From positions 1 to 6,149 of the forward strand of contig ONXY01000515.1 in NCBI GenBank assembly GCA_900321945.1: a stretch of DNA of 6,149 nt. The letters are read 5' to 3'. How positions within the stretch are numbered: position 1 is the stretch's first letter; every line of letters starts with the position of its first letter. This document shows, piece by piece, positions 1 to 5,021 of this stretch. This DNA comes from an uncultured Eubacteriales bacterium (lineage in GTDB: Bacteria; Bacillota_A; Clostridia; Christensenellales; Aristaeellaceae). The notes below the pieces were generated by a model, which saw only the letters and a list, made by a program, of their open reading frames with translations, was not told the DNA's origin and did not search any database. A program made the position numbers and the translations under genes.

Positions 1-155
1 AAAAAGCAGTTGACGTCCACCCAGTCGTTCATGGGATAAAGGAACGAGCTCTTGGAGCATACCGCCAGAACGCTGAAAGAGGCCAGGGAGGCAAAGAGCG
101 CGCGCGGCAGGCAGCCGCTGCGCGCGCTGAAAAGCATGCTTATCCGTCTGTTCAA
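1..155 (-). CDS. Polytopic membrane protein, GT39-like glycosyltransferase (N-terminal fragment)
   Basis: Partial gene that runs off the window at base 1; 51 full codons are visible. I place the start at TTG 155-153, which shares two bases with the TGA of the kinase gene, because AAAGGAGG lies 9 nt upstream (165-172). The first ATG in frame (137-135) has no recognisable ribosome binding site. The peptide has a basic N-terminus (NRR), a hydrophobic stretch at about residues 15-33, and then a segment containing LYPMNDWVDVN (residues 39-49). That pattern, a first membrane helix followed by a Y-P-x-N-x-W-V-D segment, is what I remember from the first luminal/extracytoplasmic loop of clostridial GT39/ArnT-like membrane glycosyltransferases, which use polyprenyl-phosphate sugars as donors. 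The family call rests on memory of this motif only. Overlap with the kinase gene implies cotranscription with the two-component system. Confidence 0.6.
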   Translation of the reverse strand, partial: MNRRISMLFSARSGCLPRALFASLASFSVLAVCSKSSFLYPMNDWVDVNCF

Positions 156-1396
156 GCGGGACTCCCTCCTTTGGGCAGCCTGCAGGTAAATACCAGACGG
201 CTGCCCTCCATCGCCGCGGAGATGCTCCCGCCGTGTTTCTCCGCGATGGCCGCGGCGATCGCCAGGCCGATTCCGAATCCGCTCTGCCTGTCCCTGCTCC
301 GGGACGGATCGGCGCGGTAGAAACGGTCAAACAGCTGCCTGCACTGATCTTCCGTCAGGGGCTGCGCCACGTCGTTGGCCGCCGTCAGCCGGATCCAGCG
401 TCCTTCGGCTTTGGCGCTGACCGTAATGCTTCCTCCCTCGGAAGCGTACTTGACCGCGTTGTCCAGCAGAGTGGACAGCAGCCGCTGAACGGAAGCCCGG
501 TCTCCCGTAACCGTCAGGCTGTCGTCAGCCTCCGCCGTCATGGTTTTCCCCTGAAATTCCGCCATGGCGGCAAAGGGTTCCGCGGTCTCCTGAAGCAGCG
601 GCGCGATCGGAAGGGTCTCCATGACAAGCGGCGCGTTTTCCTCCTCCATGCGGGACAGGTAAACCAGTTCATCCACCAGATGCCGCATCTGGGCCGTCTG
701 CCGCTGCGTGCTCTTCACCCACGGATTGTCCGGCTGCTCCATCTGCAGCAGCTCCATATTGGTTGAGATCACGGTCAGCGGCGTTTTCAGGTCATGACTG
801 GCGTTCGTGATGAACTGCTTCTGCCGCTCCATATTCCTGACGGTAGGCTCGATGGCTTTCCGGCTGGCCAGCGTGACGAACAGCCAGGCCAGCAGGATGC
901 CGCCCGCGCACGCGAGGGCTGAAATCCACGCCAGCGTCCGCACGGCGGCCAGTTTGGTTTCGCAGTTCAGGAACAGCGCGGTCCGCCCGCCCCGGGGATT
1001 GTCCCGGACCGTATACAGGTAGTCCTGCAGGAAAGCGGTCCGCGCGCCGCTTTGAGAGAAGGCCTGCTCCGCCAGGGCGGAGGCTGTCTGTTCGTCCAGA
1101 TCGGGAATATTGGCCAGATTGATGTTCCGCAGCACTCCGTCCTGATCGATAAAGGCCGAAAACCATCTGGACTCGCTGACCAGATTGCGGGCATGCCTGT
1201 TTTTTCCGTCCATGCGCCGGCCCATGTCCTCCCGGCTTATGGTGTTGTTTTCCGAGAGAAAGGAGAGCGTCTCGGTCAGCTCTCCCCGGACGCTGAACCA
1301 GTTGGCCGCGTTCACGATCCCGGCGACAAGCACCATGGCCGCCGTCAGGGCGACCAGAGCGATGCGGATGAATCTCCGCCGCAGTTTCCTGATCAT
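152..1396 (-). CDS. Sensor histidine kinase, membrane-bound, OmpR-partner type
   Basis: A 414-aa two-component sensor kinase. Start ATG 1396-1394 overlaps the regulator stop as ATGA and has GGAG 8 nt upstream (1405-1408); longer in-frame versions inside the regulator gene are not needed. Two membrane helices (about residues 11-32 and 156-177) flank an extracytoplasmic sensor of about 120 residues with no domain I recognise. The HisKA H-box is NASHDLKTPL with phospho-acceptor His201. The ATP-binding domain shows an N-box (LLDNAVKYAS, Asn313), an F-box (LFDRFYRAD, 355-363) and a G2 box (GFGIGLAI, 373-380). The usual G1 box (DxGxG) is not evident: the matching place reads ANDVAQPL. No clear HAMP domain separates helix 2 from the H-box; the linker is only about 20 residues. 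It should autophosphorylate on His201 and pass phosphate to Asp51 of the adjacent regulator. The signal sensed is unknown. Confidence 0.95.
   Translation of the reverse strand: MIRKLRRRFIRIALVALTAAMVLVAGIVNAANWFSVRGELTETLSFLSENNTISREDMGRRMDGKNRHARNLVSESRWFSAFIDQDGVLRNINLANIPDLDEQTASALAEQAFSQSGARTAFLQDYLYTVRDNPRGGRTALFLNCETKLAAVRTLAWISALACAGGILLAWLFVTLASRKAIEPTVRNMERQKQFITNASHDLKTPLTVISTNMELLQMEQPDNPWVKSTQRQTAQMRHLVDELVYLSRMEEENAPLVMETLPIAPLLQETAEPFAAMAEFQGKTMTAEADDSLTVTGDRASVQRLLSTLLDNAVKYASEGGSITVSAKAEGRWIRLTAANDVAQPLTEDQCRQLFDRFYRADPSRSRDRQSGFGIGLAIAAAIAEKHGGSISAAMEGSRLVFTCRLPKGGSPA
165..172 (-). promoter_or_regulatory. Shine-Dalgarno site that decides a TTG start
   Basis: The minus-strand sequence AAAGGAGG matches the 16S anti-Shine-Dalgarno perfectly and sits 9 nt before TTG 155-153. 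It lies inside the last codons of the histidine kinase gene (the KGG codons), so it serves both as coding sequence and as ribosome binding site. Confidence 0.7.
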
Positions 1397-2067
1397 GATT
1401 TCTTCTCCAGAGAATAGCCCGTGCCCCGGTGTACCCGGATTTCCACGGACGTGTTCAGTTCCGCCATTTTCTTGCGAAGGGTGGAAATGTTGACCCACAC
1501 CACGTTGATCTCCGCCTCGGTATCCCAGCCCCAGACTCTGTCCATCAGCTGCTGCACGGAAAAAATGATGTGGGGATTCTCCATAAACAAAGCCATCATC
1601 TGATAGGTCTTCCCCACCAGGCGCGCGGTCCGTCCGCCGCAGTGAAGCTCGTTGGTTCCCTTGTCCAGGGAAAGGTCCTCAAAATCAACGACGTCCGGCA
1701 CGTACGCTTCCCGTCTCCGGAGCATGGCCCGGATTCTCGCGAGCAGTTCCTGCGCGTTGAATGGCTTGGGGAGGTAGTCGTCCGCGCCGGCGTCCAGTCC
1801 GGCCACCCTGTCCTCGACGGCGTCCCGGGCGGTCAGAAGCAGGCAGGGGGTTCTCACACCCTCTGCCCGCAGCCGCCGCAGGACTTCCACCCCGTCCATC
1901 AGCGGCATCATCCAGTCCAGGATGATGCCGTCGTAGGATTCGGCCTCCGCGCAGCTCAGCGCGTCTTCGCCGTCGAACACGGCGTCCGTCTGATAGCCGG
2001 AACGGGTAAGCAGCGCTTTGACCGCGGCGTTCAGATCCCGGTCGTCTTCTGCCAGCAGAATTCGCAT
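1393..2067 (-). CDS. Response regulator, OmpR/PhoB family, DNA-binding
   Basis: A 224-aa regulator of normal family length. The receiver domain (about 1-115) has the acidic pair Asp8/Asp9 in LLAEDD, the phospho-acceptor Asp51 in ILDWMMP, the switch residues Thr79 (LLLTARD) and Tyr98, and the invariant Lys101 (YLPKPF). The C-terminal winged helix (about 125-222) includes the typical ending VWVNISTLRKKM and VHRGTGYSLE. Start ATG 2067-2065 has AGGTGAT (2073-2079) 5 nt upstream, which fits the extended anti-Shine-Dalgarno. The stop overlaps the kinase start by 4 bp, so translation of the pair is probably coupled. A promoter candidate lies directly upstream. The regulator is expected to bind direct repeats near target promoters as a dimer; plausible targets are the neighbouring envelope genes, but no binding site is recognised in this window. 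Confidence 0.96.
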   Translation of the reverse strand: MRILLAEDDRDLNAAVKALLTRSGYQTDAVFDGEDALSCAEAESYDGIILDWMMPLMDGVEVLRRLRAEGVRTPCLLLTARDAVEDRVAGLDAGADDYLPKPFNAQELLARIRAMLRRREAYVPDVVDFEDLSLDKGTNELHCGGRTARLVGKTYQMMALFMENPHIIFSVQQLMDRVWGWDTEAEINVVWVNISTLRKKMAELNTSVEIRVHRGTGYSLEKKS

Positions 2068-2163
2068 CGTTCATCACCTGTCTATGATCTTACCAGATTA
2101 TTCCCGGGCTGTCATGCCCTAAATGCGGCCGTGTCCTTTTTCTGTCCGTCTTCCGGGCCCGTA
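2068..2163 (-). other. Intergenic gap between beta-helix gene and regulator gene
   Basis: This 96-bp gap holds the promoter candidate and ribosome binding site described for the regulator. I looked for an intrinsic terminator after the beta-helix gene and found none: only short GC palindromes (GGGCCC, CCCGGG and a 4-bp GGGC/GCCC stem overlapping the -35) with no U-tract behind them. Read-through from the upstream genes into the two-component genes therefore remains possible. Confidence 0.6.
2087..2115 (-). promoter_or_regulatory. Candidate sigma-A promoter with extended -10 for the two-component operon
   Basis: On the minus strand, ATGACA (2110-2115; 5 of 6 matches to TTGACA) is followed after exactly 17 nt by TAAGAT (2087-2092; 4 of 6 matches to TATAAT), with TGG just before the -10 giving the extended TGn element. 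Transcription would begin near 2080-2081, leaving a leader of about 13 nt that just contains the AGGTGAT ribosome binding site of the regulator. It lies in a locally AT-richer pocket of a GC-rich region. Not experimentally supported. Confidence 0.6.
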
Positions 2164-3363
2164 TCACCATCCGTGGCGGCCGCCTCTTCCGCCGCTGCCC
2201 TGGCCGGTCCGTCCGCTGCCGTCCTGGCTCCCCCATCCGCTGCCGTCCTGGCCTCCCCATCCGCCGCGGCCGCCGCGGCCGCCGCGCATCGAATTGGGAA
2301 TGGAAGACACCTGCTGACCGTTGACGATAATCGTTCCGCCGTTGTACTGAGCGGTTCCGTCATAGTCAAAAGTGCTGTTTCCGGTTACCCGGATGATGCC
2401 TCCGTTGACGACGATATTGCCGTTCGCGTCTATGCCGTCCGTATCGCCTCCGCCCATCACAATGGTGATGTCGCCGTCGTTGATCTCGACCGTGGGCGTG
2501 TAGGCGGCCGATTTCCGGCCCGCGTTGATGCCGTCGTCGCTGCTCTGGATGCTGACGGTGCCGCCGTTCACCTGGACGTAGGTTCCCTCGATGCCTTCGG
2601 CGGCGCGGATGTTCAGGCTGCCGCTGTCGATCTGCACCACGGACGTGCCGTGAACGCCGTCGTCGCCGGCGCTGATCGTCAGGCTGCCGCCGCTGATATA
2701 CACATAACCTTTCTCAGCATCCTCGTCGTTCTCCGCGTGCAGGCCGTCCGTGCCCGCGGTGAGGTCCAGGGTTCCGCCCGCGACCCGGATGGAATCGTTG
2801 GCTTCAACCGCCTTGGACGAAGCGCTGATCCGGTATGTGCCGCCGGTGATCCGGATATCGTCCTTGCCCACGATTCCGTTGCAGGCGGACGAAACGGTCA
2901 GGGCCGCGGTGCCGTTCAGGGTCAGGTCGGCTTTGGAGAAAATGACGCCGTCCGTGTTCGTGCTGCCGTCGGCGCGGAACGCTCCCGTCACGGAAAGGCT
3001 GCTGTCCCCGCTGACCGTGATGAACGCCTTGTCGGCGGATTTCACGTAGATCGCCGGGAAATCGGTGTTGGTGACGGAAACGCCGTCCAGCACGAGCTGC
3101 ACCTTGTCGTCCTTCCCCGCTTCCACGATGACCGTGGCGTTGACCGCCGTACCGGTAAGCACATATACGCCTGCCGAGTCAATCTGAATATCCTGCCCGT
3201 CTGAAACGGTATATCTGACCGCGCCGGTCAGATCCGCCTCCTGGAGCAGATCGCGTTCCGTGAACTGCCCGTCGGCTGCATAAACCGGGGACGACGCCGC
3301 GGAAGCGGTGAAAACGGAGGCAAGAAGAAGTACCGAAATAAGGAATCCGATCATACGTTTCAT
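2164..3363 (-). CDS. Secreted beta-helix carbohydrate-binding domain protein (DUF4353/Cthe_2159 type) with Gly-rich tail
   Basis: A 399-aa exported protein. Start ATG 3363-3361 has AAAGGAAGGT 7 nt upstream (3371-3380); it puts the signal peptide at the N-terminus (MKRM, hydrophobic core 5-20, likely cleavage after SSPVYA at residue 29). Residues about 100-350 form a ladder of beta-helix rungs: a short strand ending in GG or DG, then an acidic turn (NTDG, CNGI, TDGLHA, DDGVHG, AEGIEG, DDGINA, TDGIDA). This pattern is typical of the family of Cthe_2159, a calcium-dependent polygalacturonate-binding parallel beta-helix from Clostridium thermocellum. The repeated Asp at the turns fits calcium binding. 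Residues about 360-399 are a low-complexity tail of GGR and WG-x-QDGSG units ending in Trp. There is no LPXTG motif or C-terminal helix, so it is probably secreted or held by binding. Substrate and any enzymatic activity are unknown; it lies 64 bp after the DUF4956 gene. Confidence 0.88.
   Translation of the reverse strand: MKRMIGFLISVLLLASVFTASAASSPVYAADGQFTERDLLQEADLTGAVRYTVSDGQDIQIDSAGVYVLTGTAVNATVIVEAGKDDKVQLVLDGVSVTNTDFPAIYVKSADKAFITVSGDSSLSVTGAFRADGSTNTDGVIFSKADLTLNGTAALTVSSACNGIVGKDDIRITGGTYRISASSKAVEANDSIRVAGGTLDLTAGTDGLHAENDEDAEKGYVYISGGSLTISAGDDGVHGTSVVQIDSGSLNIRAAEGIEGTYVQVNGGTVSIQSSDDGINAGRKSAAYTPTVEINDGDITIVMGGGDTDGIDANGNIVVNGGIIRVTGNSTFDYDGTAQYNGGTIIVNGQQVSSIPNSMRGGRGGRGGWGGQDGSGWGSQDGSGRTGQGSGGRGGRHGW
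2213..2260 (-). repeat. 24-bp tandem repeat, two copies, coding WG[GS]QDGSG
   Basis: Two adjacent 24-bp units (2213-2236 and 2237-2260) differ at two neighbouring bases. They encode WGGQDGSG and WGSQDGSG in the tail of the secreted beta-helix protein. A third, degenerate unit towards the gene end encodes GRTGQGSG. The unit length is a multiple of three, so changes in copy number keep the frame. Confidence 0.85.
2261..2286 (-). repeat. 9-bp tandem repeat, nearly three copies, coding RGG
   Basis: The plus-strand unit CCGCCGCGG repeats with period 9 from 2261 to 2286 and encodes the Arg-Gly-Gly run at residues about 360-368 of the beta-helix protein, immediately before the 24-bp repeats. Confidence 0.85.
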
Positions 3364-3409
3364 GTAAAGCACCTTCCTTTCTGTGCGAAGAAGCACTGTC
3401 TGTTAAGGT

Positions 3410-3449
3410 AAAAGGGAGCCGGACGGTCTACAGTCCGCTGCCGCTCTCC
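3410..3449 (-). terminator. Weak hairpin with short T-tract after the DUF4956 gene (possible attenuator)
   Basis: On the minus strand, CGGAC and GTCCG form a perfect 5-bp stem around an 8-nt loop that contains the DUF4956 stop codon. A second, bulged 4-bp stem (GAGC/GCTC) can stack below it, followed within a few bases by TTTT (3410-3413). This is short and imperfect for an intrinsic terminator. It may at most lower read-through into the beta-helix gene; it may also be chance. Confidence 0.2.
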
Positions 3450-4099
3450 GCCGCGCGGGCCAGGGAGACGGGCAGATTGCCGTTTCTCTCCCGGACGGCG
3501 TCCAGAAAGCGTTTGCTTTCCCCGGCGTCCCGAAGCACGCCGCGGTAGATCAGCTGGTAGGTGGTTCCCATTTCAGCCGTGCGCACACGGATCAGCTCCC
3601 AGGCCGAAAAGTGCGCGTCCAGCAGATCGTCAAACAGTTCGTCGTAATCCAGGCTCTCCGGAATGGAAATCCGCAGTTCCCGCTGGTTCTCCGCTGTCTT
3701 CCCGAATCCGCAGGCCGACAGAACGGCGTGGAACGTCAGACAGAGCACGGTAAGCAGGCAGGCGGCCGCCACATATCCGGCTCCCAGGCAGAGGCCGACC
3801 GCCGCGGCCAGGAATACCGCCAGGATCTCCATGCCGGTACCCTGAACCGAGCGGAACCGGATCAGGCTGAAAGAACCCGCCACGGCGATTCCCGCTCCGA
3901 GGTTGCCGTTGACCGCCATGATCACCGTCGCGACAATCACGGGCAGCAGCGCCAGCGTGAAGGCAAAGGAGCGCGTGGCCGTCAGATTCGTCTTTGTGTA
4001 ATACAGCGCTCCCGCGAAGCCCAGGAGCAGCGCGGTCCCCAGGGCCGCCAGGACGCTGCTCCAGGTCAGGCTCCCAGTGACAAAGATACTGTTGAACAT
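3428..4099 (-). CDS. DUF4956 family membrane protein
   Basis: A 223-aa integral membrane protein. Start ATG 4099-4097 is chosen because AAAGGAG lies 9 nt upstream (4109-4115); the longer in-frame reading is hydrophilic and overlaps the VTC gene further. The N-terminal 130 residues hold about four hydrophobic segments (near 14-34, 47-63, 92-109, 110-130). Between them is the family hallmark SFSLIRFRSVQGTGMEI (76-92), a conserved basic loop. The C-terminal part (about 135-223) is soluble and contains an acidic stretch (ESLDYDELFDDLLD) with alternating strands and helices, probably cytoplasmic. The family has no established biochemical role that I know of, but it is regularly encoded next to VTC-domain polymerases, as here, where the start lies 34 bp inside the VTC gene. 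A role as membrane anchor, channel or partner for the polymer made by that enzyme is inference. Confidence 0.88.
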   Translation of the reverse strand: MFNSIFVTGSLTWSSVLAALGTALLLGFAGALYYTKTNLTATRSFAFTLALLPVIVATVIMAVNGNLGAGIAVAGSFSLIRFRSVQGTGMEILAVFLAAAVGLCLGAGYVAAACLLTVLCLTFHAVLSACGFGKTAENQRELRISIPESLDYDELFDDLLDAHFSAWELIRVRTAEMGTTYQLIYRGVLRDAGESKRFLDAVRERNGNLPVSLARAAESGSGL

Positions 4100-4824
4100 T
4101 TTTTCGCGCTCCTTTCGTTTTCCTCCGCGCAGGGCCGGATATACCGCTGATATGCCAGGCCGTACTTGGAAAAGTGTGTCCTTCGGGCCCCGGTTTCCTG
4201 CAGCAGCCGGATAAGCCACAGGGGATAGACGCCGTTCGTCTTGATTTCCATCAGCCGCCGGTCGGCGGGAAGAAGAGGAATGCCTTTCATCCCGGAGTTC
4301 AGGTCGGGTTCCCGGTCCCGGAAAGTCAGGCAGCGGTCAAAGGTGATGCGCACCCCCGGCTGTTCCCTGCAGAACCACGCGTCCCGGTCGTAGGAAATGA
4401 CCGCGGCGGGCTGCAGGCTGTACCGGCGCAGCATCCACTGTATTTCGCGGCCCACCTGTCCGGTTTTTTCCGGCATCCGTCCCCGGAGCAGCGCTTCCGT
4501 CGCTTCCCGCAGCGGCATTTCCGTCCGCCGCTTGTATACCACGCCGTCGAATTTCTTCTTGATTTCAACAAACGACTGCGTCAGATCTCCCGGCCCGCCG
4601 TACGCGCGCAGGCGCAGCTTCTCCTTATAGGCCGGGCGTTCCAGGGACGCGCGGATCAGGGCGTGATCGGCCGTGTCGTAATACAGGCTTTGCACGCGCG
4701 GGCTTCCGAAGTCTGCTTTTTCGAAACCCAGCCGCATGAGCCCCGTCTCCATCGCGGCGGCCTGAAGCAGGGTCAGCAGGTATTTGGTCTCGACCCTCGC
4801 GAAACTCTCCTCCATGAGCGTCAT
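4066..4824 (-). CDS. VTC-domain protein (polyphosphate polymerase type)
   Basis: A 252-aa protein covering a complete VTC/CYTH-like tunnel domain. In the yeast Vtc4 model this domain polymerises the gamma-phosphate of ATP into polyphosphate with a divalent metal. The expected tunnel residues are all visible: the N-terminal RVETKYLL (Glu12, Lys14), KLRLRAYG (Arg71, Arg73), VEIKKKFDGVVYKRR (Glu87, Lys89-91, Lys98, Arg99), the Arg pair in VRITFDR (159, 164), LMEIKTNG (Glu193, Lys195) and the closing FSKYGLAY (Lys220). No SPX domain and no membrane helix are present, so it is probably cytoplasmic, with the DUF4956 protein as likely membrane partner. Start ATG 4824 overlaps the previous stop as ATGA; an alternative ATG at 4815 has AAAGGA at good spacing and would lose three residues. 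The substrate in bacteria is not proven by sequence; another nucleotide-derived or polyanionic product is possible. Confidence 0.9.
   Translation of the reverse strand: MTLMEESFARVETKYLLTLLQAAAMETGLMRLGFEKADFGSPRVQSLYYDTADHALIRASLERPAYKEKLRLRAYGGPGDLTQSFVEIKKKFDGVVYKRRTEMPLREATEALLRGRMPEKTGQVGREIQWMLRRYSLQPAAVISYDRDAWFCREQPGVRITFDRCLTFRDREPDLNSGMKGIPLLPADRRLMEIKTNGVYPLWLIRLLQETGARRTHFSKYGLAYQRYIRPCAEENERSAKKCSTVSLSLGA
4109..4115 (-). promoter_or_regulatory. Shine-Dalgarno site fixing the DUF4956 start
   Basis: Minus-strand AAAGGAG, 9 nt before ATG 4099-4097, lies inside the 3' end of the VTC gene. It supports the shorter DUF4956 start and a 34-bp overlap between the two genes. Confidence 0.7.
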
Positions 4825-5021
4825 TCCTTTCCGCCGTTCCATGCCGCGCTGCATACGCTCTGTATGATGCCGCTGGCGCACAGGGCGGCCAGCAGGCAGC
4901 GGGAAATCCCGTTGTCCACAAAGTTCATCATGGGATTGAACTGGTCCAGAATCAGGAAGACCGCGAACATCAGGGACAGGATGACGGTCAGGTGGCTGAA
5001 AAGCGCCCGTGCCTTATTCAT
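4821..5021 (-). CDS. Small two-helix membrane protein, unrecognised
   Basis: A 66-aa protein whose start ATG 5021-5019 has a very strong GGAGGTGA ribosome binding site (5028-5035; 9 nt from GGAGG to ATG). It overlaps the glycosidase gene by 8 bp and the VTC gene by 4 bp (ATGA), so it is squeezed between two recognisable genes with no room for a different start; this strongly suggests it is real. Two hydrophobic segments (about 8-26 and 41-58) are separated by the polar loop LDQFNPMMNFVDN (25-37), which looks conserved in type. Three cysteines lie in or near the second helix (42, 48, 56). No domain is recognised. It may serve as a small subunit or anchor for the glycosidase or the VTC/DUF4956 pair; that is inference from position only. 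Confidence 0.82.
   Translation of the reverse strand: MNKARALFSHLTVILSLMFAVFLILDQFNPMMNFVDNGISRCLLAALCASGIIQSVCSAAWNGGKE

Noticed and set aside
233..766. Plus-strand open frame of 177 codons opposite the kinase gene
   Set aside because: Antisense to the H-box and ATP-binding region of a well-conserved kinase; composition is typical of a shadow frame.
1397..1498. N-terminal extension of the kinase gene into the regulator gene
   Set aside because: The extra 34 residues match no kinase N-terminus; the ATG at 1396 forms the usual ATGA overlap and has GGAG at 8 nt.
2095..2163. GC palindromes after the beta-helix gene as an intrinsic terminator
   Set aside because: Stems are 3-6 bp, overlap the promoter -35 region, and no T-tract follows on the coding strand.
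2213..2286. Clustered short repeats as a possible CRISPR array
   Set aside because: Units are adjacent, without spacers, and keep the codon frame inside the tail of the beta-helix protein.
1429..3204. Plus-strand open frame of 591 codons
   Set aside because: It is antisense to the regulator and beta-helix genes, which carry clear family motifs. Its product is Ala/Val/Asp-rich with no domain, as expected for the opposite strand of GC-rich coding DNA.
3364..3400. Promoter directly before the beta-helix gene
   Set aside because: No -10-like hexamer at a proper distance from a -35-like hexamer; only the ribosome binding site is convincing. The gene more likely depends on transcription from upstream.
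4100..4219. N-terminal extension of the DUF4956 gene to an upstream ATG
   Set aside because: The extension is hydrophilic, lies within the VTC gene and lacks a ribosome binding site, whereas AAAGGAG precedes the ATG at 4099.
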